Below are positions 6,502 to 14,540 of a stretch of 39,186 nt of DNA, piece after piece. The notes beneath the pieces are model-generated. The model saw only the letters and a program-made list of their open reading frames with translations, was not told the origin of the DNA and searched no databases. The position numbers and the translations under genes were made by a program. Source of the stretch: Lachnospiraceae bacterium (GTDB lineage: Bacteria; Bacillota; Clostridia; Lachnospirales; Lachnospiraceae); contig JAFRZM010000032.1 in assembly GCA_017442585.1 (NCBI GenBank), forward strand, positions 1 through 39,186, written 5' to 3'. Within the stretch, counting starts at the first letter, position 1; each line of letters opens with the position of its first letter.

Positions 6502-9132
6502 ATGAAAAAGATTATATTTTATGTTCCTGATTCTCCGCACGCATATATTTACAAGTATTTTTGCTTTTTTGCTATGTATATCAATCGTAATTATCCGATT
6601 GATGCCGCTATAGTAGGGGATTATGAAATCAAACCTGATGTTATAGAAGATGAATTAAAGAAGGGGACGATTGCTGTTTTCGTTGACGGAATCTATCTTA
6701 CGGGAGAAGATCCTAAGATTGGTGAGTTCCTTTCAAAATACAGAAAGAACATCGTTTTTTGGTATAAGAGACCGGTAGAAAAATGTATCGAGGGATTAAA
6801 CCGTTTAAAAGGCAATAAAGTCATAGTTTCATATAAAGAGGACATTGACTTTTTAAATAAGTATTTCGGAATCAAAGCGCAGCACTTTGATACGGTGGCA
6901 ATAGGTCCGAGCGTTAAAAGAGATGTTGAGTCAAGAGCGAGAGATGTAGTATACTTTGGAACTTATATGCCTGCTTTTGCGGCAAAAAAGACACTTTTAG
7001 ACTCAACTCCGACTCTCCTTGAAAAGATGGTAAAAGATATTATGTCAGTAATCGATGACAATGCGATGTTAGAGGTTACGGATATAATAAAGGCCGAACT
7101 TGATAAGCACGGTAAATCCAAGGATAAAGCGCTTTTTATTGAGTTTATGAGTGAGTACGGTGCTTTTTTTGATAGCTACAGGGACGCAGTTCTTAAGGAA
7201 AAAGTGCTGACTGCCCTTTTAAATAACGGATGTATTTTGCATTTATGCGGTGTTAACTGGAAGTCATTTAAGAATCTTGCAAAAAAGAATGCGGAGCATA
7301 TAATTCTTTCGCAGCTGCCGGTCGGAGTAGAGTCGATGTCTACATATTCTTCAAACGGAACATTTGTATTATCGACGAATATAAGAGACGGTGCCGATAC
7401 GAATATATGTGAAGGATTAAAGAGCGGTAGCACTGTAATTGCTGCGGATACGGAATATAACCGTAAGCATTACGCAGATAAAGATAATGTCATATTATAT
7501 AACCTTAACGATTTGAAGAAACTTACAAAAGAAGCAAAAGCTGTGTTAAGGGCACGAAAAGAGAATAATTCGACAGCAATCGACGAAGATTGTATAAAGG
7601 AACTTGTTGAAAGCTTCATGTCACTTTTGTATGATTCAAAATGGAAAGAATCGATACTTAAGGATGCAAAGAAGAATGCGATAAAGACCAAGGAGTTTTC
7701 ATATCTTAAGATTGCAAATAATAATGTATTGATAATCGGCAAAGATGATTCTTTAAGTTCCATAAGTGGAACGGAGCTTAAATTTAAGTATGCTCCGAAT
7801 ACGGTTAAGGCGGCTGCTGTAGTGGGAATAGATAATCCGTTTGAAGCTATGAGATTATTCGGAAATGTTATCCCGTATAGAATTTATCTTATTCCGGATA
7901 ATTTCAAGCGTGCCAATGCCATTATAGAAGAGTTTTCGGCTGATAAGAGATTCGGTAAGCATCTTAAAGTATTTAAGACAAAGGAAGAATTAAAGGAATA
8001 TCTTCTTAAAAACGATGATGAATTTTTGCCGAGACTTTGTTACGGAGAAGAAGAGTACTTTAAGAGTATTACCAAAGAATTACATGAGATACGTTTGAGA
8101 AGTAAGCGAAGCAGCAAGGTTAAACCGATTCTTTCGGTAGCGATTCCGTCATTAAACAGAGGAAGCTTCGCGCTTAAGGCGATTAAGAATCTTATGAATT
8201 CTGAATTTGATTCAGAGATTGAATTTGTTGTGTCTGTCAATAAATCTGAAAGAGATACCGAAGGATACAACACAATATGTAAGATTAATGATTCGAGAAT
8301 TCATTGCAGTAAAGCGAGAGAGTATGGTGAATTTTCTGTCAGCATTACGCGTGCAATAAAGCTTGCCAGGGGCTCGTTTGTACTTATTCAGTCGGACGAA
8401 GATAAGATAGTGACTTCTGCACTTCCGTTCTATATGGATAAGGTTGTTGAATATCCGACTCTTGGATTTATAGTTACGAGCGGAACAGGAACTAATGGAT
8501 ATGCGGTAAATCAGCAATCGATTGATATGGACGTTCCGACAAATGTACATAGAGCACTTAATCTTACGTACGTTACGGGTATCATGATGAATAGGCGCAT
8601 TCTTACAAATAAGTCTATAGATGAGCTGACTAATAAATACGAGAATAATTTGTTCTATATATATTATGCGCATCTTGTATACCTTTTATCACTTGCAAGC
8701 CGAGGTCCGGTACTTTTAAGCTTCGTTAAGATTTATGAATGCCTTAAGGGTGACGATGTATCGGAAGGATTGTTAAGACTTAACGATGTAAATAATCGAA
8801 TCGAAATGTGCAGGTCTTCTGTAGAGATTGTTTTAAATGAAGTAAATACTACACAAGAGGAACTTGTAAGGATTCTTTCGGAAAGAGTAAGCTGGTGTTA
8901 TTACATAATGTGCGTTGCTTATAACATCATAGGTGAGAGCCTCACGAAGAGAGGAAGAGTATTCGAGGAAGATATCAATACCGTCGATGAGTTCGTTGCA
9001 GAATATATGCCGACATTAAGCAAATATTTGGTTGATGATTACTACGATAATCTCGTTGAAGAAGTTAAAAAGATGCGAAAAGGCTATCTTGATTATTACT
9101 ATGAGTTGGTGGCGGAGAAAAAGAATTCTTAA
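6502..9132 (+). CDS. Large two-module glycosyltransferase (CgeB/GT-B-like plus GT2)
   Basis: An 876-residue cytoplasmic protein. The N-terminal half (about 1-345) resembles CgeB-type/family 1 transferases; its recognisable part is the C-terminal nucleotide-sugar site (about 286-335: DGADTNICEGLKSGSTVIAAD), where the conserved Glu precedes a small-residue turn. A linker region (about 400-530) has no obvious match. The C-terminal module (from about 541) is GT2-like: PILSVAIPSLNRG at 542-554 and an acidic SDED motif at 631-634 in the place of the metal-binding DxD. It probably extends the flagellin glycan or builds a second sugar. It starts directly at the preceding stop with GGAGGAAGAG as ribosome binding site. 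The specific sugar is unknown. Confidence 0.8.
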   Translation: MKKIIFYVPDSPHAYIYKYFCFFAMYINRNYPIDAAIVGDYEIKPDVIEDELKKGTIAVFVDGIYLTGEDPKIGEFLSKYRKNIVFWYKRPVEKCIEGLNRLKGNKVIVSYKEDIDFLNKYFGIKAQHFDTVAIGPSVKRDVESRARDVVYFGTYMPAFAAKKTLLDSTPTLLEKMVKDIMSVIDDNAMLEVTDIIKAELDKHGKSKDKALFIEFMSEYGAFFDSYRDAVLKEKVLTALLNNGCILHLCGVNWKSFKNLAKKNAEHIILSQLPVGVESMSTYSSNGTFVLSTNIRDGADTNICEGLKSGSTVIAADTEYNRKHYADKDNVILYNLNDLKKLTKEAKAVLRARKENNSTAIDEDCIKELVESFMSLLYDSKWKESILKDAKKNAIKTKEFSYLKIANNNVLIIGKDDSLSSISGTELKFKYAPNTVKAAAVVGIDNPFEAMRLFGNVIPYRIYLIPDNFKRANAIIEEFSADKRFGKHLKVFKTKEELKEYLLKNDDEFLPRLCYGEEEYFKSITKELHEIRLRSKRSSKVKPILSVAIPSLNRGSFALKAIKNLMNSEFDSEIEFVVSVNKSERDTEGYNTICKINDSRIHCSKAREYGEFSVSITRAIKLARGSFVLIQSDEDKIVTSALPFYMDKVVEYPTLGFIVTSGTGTNGYAVNQQSIDMDVPTNVHRALNLTYVTGIMMNRRILTNKSIDELTNKYENNLFYIYYAHLVYLLSLASRGPVLLSFVKIYECLKGDDVSEGLLRLNDVNNRIEMCRSSVEIVLNEVNTTQEELVRILSERVSWCYYIMCVAYNIIGESLTKRGRVFEEDINTVDEFVAEYMPTLSKYLVDDYYDNLVEEVKKMRKGYLDYYYELVAEKKNS

Positions 9133-9141
9133 GGTGATTAT

Positions 9142-10203
9142 ATGAAGGATTTACACGATTTTTACAAAGGAAAAAGAGTACTTATTACAGGTCACATGGG
9201 TTTTAAGGGCACATGGCTTTGCGTGCTTTTAACGCACCTTGGTGCGAAGGTTATAGGATACGGCCTTCCTAACGATGTCACGCCTGAAGTCTATAAGATA
9301 AGTGGGGTTAATGAAAAAATAACGTCGCTTACTGCAGATGTCCGCGACCTTTCTACAATGCAGTACGCATTTAATGAGTATAAGCCTGAGATAGTGTTCC
9401 ACCTGGCAGCGCAGCCGATAGTTTTAACCGGTTACAAAGATCCTGTAACGACGTACACGACGAATGTCGTTGGTACGCTTAACTTAATGGAATGCGTTAG
9501 AACCTCTGACTTTGTAAAAAGTGTAGTAAATATCACGACCGATAAAGTATATCGTAACACGGAAACCGGCAATGCCTTTAAAGAAGACGATGTTTTGGAC
9601 GGTATCGATCCTTATTCAAATTCAAAGTCCTGCTCGGAACTTGTCACTGCAACTTATATACGTTCGTTTTTAAAGGACAAAGCGATTGCCGTTTCGACAG
9701 CGCGTGCGGGTAATGTCCTCGGCGGCGGAGATTTCTCGGATAACCGCATAATTCCTGACTGCATTCGTGCACAGGCAAATGACGGAGAGATAGTTTTAAG
9801 AAATCCGGATTCGGTACGCCCGTATCAGCATGTACTTGAGGCATTATACGGATATCTTCTTATAGCGATGAATCAGTACGAAGATATAAAATATGCGGGA
9901 AGTTATAATATTGGTCCTGATATTGAAAACTGTTTAAAAACGAAAGAGGTTGCAGAACTTTTCTGCAAGGTCTGGGGCGGAAAAGCCCATGTAACCGTAA
10001 GTGGAAATGTAAATGCACCTAAGGAATCGGGGCTTTTACGACTTGATTGTACGAAATTTGATAATACATTCGGTAAGGTGAAAAAGCTTTCCGTTGAAGA
10101 AACCATACGCATGATTGTTGATTGGGAAAAAGCGTATGAGAGCGGTGCGACCATGTATGATGTTTTTGTAAAGCAGATAGAGGAGTATCTTTCTTATGTC
10201 TAA
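9142..10203 (+). CDS. rfbG: CDP-glucose 4,6-dehydratase
   Basis: Converts CDP-D-glucose to CDP-4-keto-6-deoxy-D-glucose, first step of the CDP-3,6-dideoxyhexose branch. The 353-residue extended SDR enzyme has the Rossmann motif GHMGFKG (17-23), TTDKVY (132-137) and the catalytic pair Tyr158/Lys162 in YSNSK. HLAAQP (87-92) and the GHMGFKGTWL opening are characteristic of RfbG rather than of RmlB or GDP-mannose dehydratase. It lies 9 bases after the transferase and overlaps rfbH by 8 bases. The CDP-glucose-forming enzyme RfbF is not in this window. Confidence 0.92.
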   Translation: MKDLHDFYKGKRVLITGHMGFKGTWLCVLLTHLGAKVIGYGLPNDVTPEVYKISGVNEKITSLTADVRDLSTMQYAFNEYKPEIVFHLAAQPIVLTGYKDPVTTYTTNVVGTLNLMECVRTSDFVKSVVNITTDKVYRNTETGNAFKEDDVLDGIDPYSNSKSCSELVTATYIRSFLKDKAIAVSTARAGNVLGGGDFSDNRIIPDCIRAQANDGEIVLRNPDSVRPYQHVLEALYGYLLIAMNQYEDIKYAGSYNIGPDIENCLKTKEVAELFCKVWGGKAHVTVSGNVNAPKESGLLRLDCTKFDNTFGKVKKLSVEETIRMIVDWEKAYESGATMYDVFVKQIEEYLSYV

Positions 10204-11518
10204 AGAGCAGGATAGAGATGAAATTTTAAAACTTGTAGCTGAATACGTTAAAAAGCATAACGTGAAGGAGCCATATAAAGAGGGCGATTCCATACGTTAC
10301 GCAGGTAAGGTTTACGATGAAAGAGAAGTTGTAAATCTTGTTGACTCTGCGTTGGAATTCTGGCTTACAAGCGGCAGGTTTACACGTGAATTTGAGAAGA
10401 AGTTTGGCGAATATATTGGTGTAAGGTATGTAAATCTCGTAAATTCCGGTTCTTCTGCAAACCTGCTTGCATTTATGACACTTACATCTCCGCTTTTAAA
10501 GGAACGCCGTGTAAACAAGGGTGATGAAGTTATAACTGTTGCGGCAGGATTTCCTACGACTATCGCTCCAATAATCCAGTACGGTGCGGTGCCGGTATTT
10601 GTTGATGTAAAACTTGATACACTAAATATAGATGAAACAACGCTTGAAAAGGCATATTCAAATAAAACCAAGGCAGTAATGCTTGCGCATACTCTCGGTA
10701 ACACGTTTAATATCAAAGTTGTAAAAGAGTTCTGCGATTCACATAACTTATGGCTTATCGAAGACAACTGTGACGCACTCGGTTCCGAATATGAACTTGA
10801 AGGTCGTAGAAAGAAAACCGGAACATTCGGTGACATCGGAACTTCGAGCTTTTACCCGCCTCATCATATGACGATGGGTGAAGGTGGTGCGGTATATACC
10901 GATAATCCGCTTTTGCATAAGATTATAAGATCTCTTCGTGATTGGGGAAGAGATTGCGTCTGCGAATCCGGTCATGACAACATGTGCGGACATAGATATG
11001 ACGGACAGTATGGTCAGATGCCTTTAGGGTACGATCATAAGTATATCTATTCGCATTTCGGGTATAACTTAAAGGCTACCGATATGCAGGCAGCAATAGG
11101 ATGTGCGCAAGTAGATAAGGTAAATGATTTTACGAAGAAGCGTCGCGAGCATTTTACTTATATGTATGAAAAACTAAGCGACCTTCAGGAAAAGCTGTTT
11201 TTACCTAATGCAGAAACTAATGCATTTCCAAGTTGGTTCGGTTTCCCGATAACAACGAAGGAAGGCATTGACAGAAACGCTATTGTTAGATACTTAGAAG
11301 ATAAAAAGATTCAGACCAGAATGCTTTTTGGTGGAAATATCATAAAACAGCCGTGCTTTGACGACATAAGAGATGATAACACGAAGTACAAAGTAATCGG
11401 TGACCTTAAGAATACCGATTATATAATGGAGCATACATTCTGGATCGGAATGTATCCTGATATGGATGAAGCGCGTCTTGATGCTATGGCGGCCGCCATA
11501 CACGAGGCATTAAAATAA
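10196..11518 (+). CDS. rfbH: CDP-4-keto-6-deoxyglucose 3-dehydratase (E1)
   Basis: A PMP- and [2Fe-2S]-dependent member of the aminotransferase fold that removes the 3-hydroxyl of CDP-4-keto-6-deoxyglucose, working with a reductase (E3). The 440-residue protein has His223 (SFYPPHH) where true aminotransferases carry the PLP-binding Lys, the mark of this dehydratase. Cys192 (EDNC), Cys254, Cys256 and Cys264 (C-V-C-x7-C) are placed like the iron-sulfur ligands of the Yersinia enzyme. Its ATG lies inside rfbG (8-base overlap), so it is translationally coupled. No E3 reductase gene is in the window, so the final dideoxy sugar cannot be told. Confidence 0.92.
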   Translation: MSKEQDRDEILKLVAEYVKKHNVKEPYKEGDSIRYAGKVYDEREVVNLVDSALEFWLTSGRFTREFEKKFGEYIGVRYVNLVNSGSSANLLAFMTLTSPLLKERRVNKGDEVITVAAGFPTTIAPIIQYGAVPVFVDVKLDTLNIDETTLEKAYSNKTKAVMLAHTLGNTFNIKVVKEFCDSHNLWLIEDNCDALGSEYELEGRRKKTGTFGDIGTSSFYPPHHMTMGEGGAVYTDNPLLHKIIRSLRDWGRDCVCESGHDNMCGHRYDGQYGQMPLGYDHKYIYSHFGYNLKATDMQAAIGCAQVDKVNDFTKKRREHFTYMYEKLSDLQEKLFLPNAETNAFPSWFGFPITTKEGIDRNAIVRYLEDKKIQTRMLFGGNIIKQPCFDDIRDDNTKYKVIGDLKNTDYIMEHTFWIGMYPDMDEARLDAMAAAIHEALK

Positions 11519-11565
11519 TTCGCCGCGGAATAGAAGCGGGAAATATAAGAAACGGGAGGAAGATT

Positions 11566-12546
11566 ATGGCAAAGGTACTTGTTACAGGTTCTGATGGATT
11601 TATCGGAAGCCATTTGACGCAAAGCCTTTTACACGAAGGTTACGAGGTAAAAGCTTTTACCTATTATAATTCTTTTAATAATTGGGGATGGCTCGATACT
11701 TTTCCGAAGGACGAATTAAAGGAGATAGAAGTTTTTTCAGGAGATATAAGAGACCCTAACGGAGTAAGAGAAGCTATGAAGGGATGCGATATGGTGTTCC
11801 ACTTGGCGGCTCTTATCGCTATTCCGTTTTCATATCATTCACCGGATTCTTATGTTGATACAAATATCAAGGGTACGTTAAATGTACTTCAGGCAGCTCG
11901 TGACCTTGGAACATCTAAAATCATGGTTACGTCAACTTCCGAAGTTTACGGTACCGCACAGTATGTGCCGATAGATGAAAAGCACCCTTACCAGGGACAG
12001 TCACCGTATTCTGCAACGAAGATCGGTGCTGATAGATTGGCAGAAAGTTTCTACCGTTCATTTAATCTTCCTGTAGCGATAGTTCGTCCGTTTAATACAT
12101 TCGGACCGCGTCAGTCCGCACGTGCGGTAATACCGACAATTATCTCTCAGCTTATCGCAGGTAAGACAGAGATTAAGCTTGGTTCACTTACACCGACTCG
12201 CGACTTTAACTATGTAAAGGATACGGCAGCAGGCTTTATCGCTATTGCAAAATCGGATAAGACTGTCGGACAGGAGATAAATATCGCAACTCAGAAAGAA
12301 ATATCTATCGGAGACCTTGCAAATATGTTAATTGAAAAGATTAATCCTTCTGCAAAGATTATCTGCGAAGAAGAGCGTCTTCGCCCTGAAAAGAGTGAAG
12401 TTAATCGACTTCTTGGATCAAATGCGAAGATTAAAGAGCTTACAGATTGGGCTCCGAAGTATACTTTTGAGCAGGGAATTGATGAAACTATCGCATTTAT
12501 CAGAGATAATATCAGTGCGTATAAGCCGGACATATATAACGTATAG
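11566..12546 (+). CDS. legB: Nucleotide-GlcNAc 4,6-dehydratase, LegB type
   Basis: Extended SDR enzyme of 326 residues: Rossmann motif GSDGFIG (8-14), TSTSEVYG (122-129), catalytic Tyr148/Lys152 in YSATK, and RPFNTFGPRQSARAVIPT in the substrate domain. This matches the LegB family, which forms the 4-keto-6-deoxy derivative of UDP- or GDP-GlcNAc as the first committed step towards legionaminic acid. It follows rfbH by 47 bases with GGGAGGAAG before the ATG. The PtmE-like gene downstream favours a GDP-sugar as in Campylobacter, but a UDP-sugar remains possible. A palindrome at 11645-11662 inside the gene also occurs elsewhere in the window. Confidence 0.87.
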   Translation: MAKVLVTGSDGFIGSHLTQSLLHEGYEVKAFTYYNSFNNWGWLDTFPKDELKEIEVFSGDIRDPNGVREAMKGCDMVFHLAALIAIPFSYHSPDSYVDTNIKGTLNVLQAARDLGTSKIMVTSTSEVYGTAQYVPIDEKHPYQGQSPYSATKIGADRLAESFYRSFNLPVAIVRPFNTFGPRQSARAVIPTIISQLIAGKTEIKLGSLTPTRDFNYVKDTAAGFIAIAKSDKTVGQEINIATQKEISIGDLANMLIEKINPSAKIICEEERLRPEKSEVNRLLGSNAKIKELTDWAPKYTFEQGIDETIAFIRDNISAYKPDIYNV

Positions 12547-12607
12547 TTTGATTTGACAAGAAATCAACACTTAAATCTGATAATTTTTTGAATAATCTAA
12601 ATATTTG

Positions 12608-12660
12608 CGCCTTTTGGAGTGAAGTTATGTTATAATACTAGTGCTATGCTCTAAAAGGCG
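12608..12660 (+). promoter_or_regulatory. Internal extended -10 promoter framed by an inverted repeat
   Basis: TGTTATAAT at 12628-12636 is a consensus extended -10 element. It sits between 12-base inverted arms CGCCTTTTGGAG (12608-12619) and CTCTAAAAGGCG (12649-12660), which pair fully with one G-T. The arms fall at the -35 region and just past the expected start site, as an operator pair would. The promoter would give the PtmE/NeuD/NeuC/NeuA genes their own transcription. The operator role is inference. Confidence 0.55.
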
Positions 12661-12692
12661 TGATTTTGTATCAGGAAATCGGAGGGCGCAAT

Positions 12693-13766
12693 ATGTTAAT
12701 GGAAGAATTGATGAAATTTCTTATATATCCGGATGCGGCGGTAGTCGATGCAATGCAGAAGATCGACAAGAACGTTAAAGGAATCGTGTTTATCGTTGAC
12801 AAAGACGATAAGCTTGTGGGATCTGTTACCGACGGTGATATAAGACGTTGGCTAATTAAGACGGGTGACCTTCATGAGAAGGTTGAGACCATCATGAATA
12901 AGGACCCGAAGTATCTTTATTCCAATAACATCGGTTCTTACAGGGAGTTTTTACGTAAGCATTCGATAAGGACAGCTCCGGTATTAAGTCCTGACAATAA
13001 AGTTATAGATATCGTATCGACAGACAGCGACTACGAAGAGAAGAAGAAAGATACGACGACCCTCCGCGATGTGCCTGTTGTTATAATGGCAGGAGGAAAA
13101 GGCACAAGACTTTACCCTTACACTAAAGTTTTACCGAAGCCTTTAATTCCTATCGGCGACATCCCGATTATGGAGCGTATAATCGATAAATTCAGAGATT
13201 TCGGCGTAACGAATTTTTATGCGACACTTAATTATAAGAAGAACATGATTAAGTCTTACTTCGCGGATGTTATGCAAAATTATAAGCTGACCTACGTTGA
13301 AGAAGATGAGCCTTTAGGCACCGCAGGATCGCTTCACTTAATACAGGAAGATTTTGATAAACCGATAATTGTAATTAACTGTGATATTTTGATTCATGCG
13401 GACTACGCGGATATTTATAAGTATCATATTGAAAGCGGTAATGAGCTTACGATAGTTTCCGCGTTAAAGAATATCGTCGTACCTTACGGCGTTATTAAAT
13501 CAAAGGAGAACGGTGCAATAACCGGTATGGAAGAAAAGCCAAAGCTTTCATACTTCGTAAATACCGGAATGTACGTACTTAATCCGAATCTTTTACATGA
13601 GATTCCCAAAGATACTTTCTATCATATGACGGACTTAAGTAATGATTTATTATTCCAGGACAGAAAGGTCGGCATGTATCCGATTTCCGAGGAAAGCTTC
13701 CTTGATATGGGAGAATTCGAAGAGATGAGACGTATGGAGCAAAAGCTCGACATGAAACGGCAATAA
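12693..13766 (+). CDS. ptmE: CBS-domain nucleotidylyltransferase, PtmE-like
   Basis: A 357-residue two-part enzyme: a pair of CBS domains (about 1-118) and a sugar-phosphate nucleotidylyltransferase (about 126-350). The latter has VIMAGGKGTRLYPYTKVLPKPLIP (130-153), including the phosphate-binding GGKGTRL and catalytic Lys of LPKPL, and a metal-site INCDIL further on. In Campylobacter, PtmE makes GDP-GlcN from GlcN-1-P for legionaminic acid synthesis. GGAGGG at 12681-12686 supports ATG at 12693; an upstream in-frame GTG at 12660 has no such site and overlaps the inverted repeat. Given rfbG/rfbH nearby, another nucleotide or sugar (such as CDP-glucose formation) cannot be excluded, although the CBS fusion favours PtmE. 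Confidence 0.8.
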   Translation: MLMEELMKFLIYPDAAVVDAMQKIDKNVKGIVFIVDKDDKLVGSVTDGDIRRWLIKTGDLHEKVETIMNKDPKYLYSNNIGSYREFLRKHSIRTAPVLSPDNKVIDIVSTDSDYEEKKKDTTTLRDVPVVIMAGGKGTRLYPYTKVLPKPLIPIGDIPIMERIIDKFRDFGVTNFYATLNYKKNMIKSYFADVMQNYKLTYVEEDEPLGTAGSLHLIQEDFDKPIIVINCDILIHADYADIYKYHIESGNELTIVSALKNIVVPYGVIKSKENGAITGMEEKPKLSYFVNTGMYVLNPNLLHEIPKDTFYHMTDLSNDLLFQDRKVGMYPISEESFLDMGEFEEMRRMEQKLDMKRQ

Positions 13767-13830
13767 ATTTTGAGTTTACTCAAAATTTGTTGTCCACCGA
13801 AGGCGGATTTAAAATCGAGTATCAATTTTA
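13765..13830 (+). other. Two inverted repeats in the ptmE-neuD gap
   Basis: The 93-base gap holds a perfect AAATTTTGAGT / ACTCAAAATTT pair (13765-13775 and 13778-13788) starting at the ptmE stop, then TTAAAAT / ATTTTAA arms at about 13809-13831. No T-run follows, so neither is a standard terminator. Other genes in the run are spaced far more tightly, apart from the promoter gap before ptmE. Confidence 0.45.
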
Positions 13831-13859
13831 ACCCCCAAACGTATAAAGGAGAAAAGCTT

Positions 13860-14495
13860 ATGGAGAATATTATTCTTGTTGGATCGGGCGGCTGCATGAG
13901 AGAACTTTTGTGGCAGATCGAGGAATATAATAAGATAATTCCGAGCTATACAGTGCTTGGATATATAGATGTTGTGGAAGATTTGAGTATGGGTACCGCG
14001 GGACATTGCAAGTACCTTGGCGACGATGATTACCTGGTTAATCTTCCTATGAAGATGGGCGTTGTAATTTGTATCGGCGACCCGAAAAAGCGTATGCAGC
14101 TTGTTAAGCTTTATAGGCAGAATAAGAATCTTTACTTCCCGAAGATTGTGCTTTGTGATAAGGGACTTGCGCCAGACTATTCGATAGGCGAGGGTTCTAT
14201 TATAAGCCGTGACTGCACGATATCGACGAACGTGAATATCGGAAGCTTTTGCTTCATTAATATCGGAAGCATTGTATGTCACGATACGAAGCTTGGAGAC
14301 TTCACGACACTTGCGCCGAGAGTTACTTTATGCGGAAATGTCGAGGTTGGCGAAGGCACATATCTTGGAGTAAGTTCGACCGTTAAGCAGGGCATAACTG
14401 TCGGATGCGATGTAATGGTTGGCGCCGGTGCGGTATGCGTATCGGATATCGAAGACGGTGTGACGGCTGTGGGAGTGCCTGCAGTTGCAAGATGA
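13860..14495 (+). CDS. neuD: NeuD/PglD-like hexapeptide-repeat acyltransferase
   Basis: A 211-residue protein with a PglD_N-like domain (about 1-90; VGSGGCMREL near the start, corresponding to the usual GxGGxxRE) and a left-handed beta-helix of hexapeptide repeats (about 95-205; IGEGSIISRDCTIS, VNIGSFCFINIGSIVCHD, VEVGEGTYLGVSS). The family acetylates sugar amines or sialic-type acids from acetyl-CoA; His in IVCHDTKLGDF sits where PglD has its catalytic His. It may be the LegH-equivalent N-acetyltransferase or an O-acetyltransferase on the finished acid. AAAGGAG before ATG 13860 fixes the start; an upstream TTG at 13770 has no ribosome binding site. Confidence 0.82.
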   Translation: MENIILVGSGGCMRELLWQIEEYNKIIPSYTVLGYIDVVEDLSMGTAGHCKYLGDDDYLVNLPMKMGVVICIGDPKKRMQLVKLYRQNKNLYFPKIVLCDKGLAPDYSIGEGSIISRDCTISTNVNIGSFCFINIGSIVCHDTKLGDFTTLAPRVTLCGNVEVGEGTYLGVSSTVKQGITVGCDVMVGAGAVCVSDIEDGVTAVGVPAVAR

Positions 14496-14540
14496 GGTAA
14501 AAGCGCGAGATAGTAAACTACGAAATTAAGGAGGAGCACC

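Noticed and set aside
10196-11518. RfbH considered as the missing LegC aminotransferase
   Set aside because: His223 replaces the PLP-binding Lys and four Cys match the iron-sulfur ligand pattern, so it is a dehydratase rather than a transaminase.
13770-13859. Upstream in-frame TTG start for the neuD-like gene
   Set aside because: The added 30 residues come from the inverted-repeat gap and lack any family match, whereas ATG 13860 has AAAGGAG upstream and gives the expected N-terminus.
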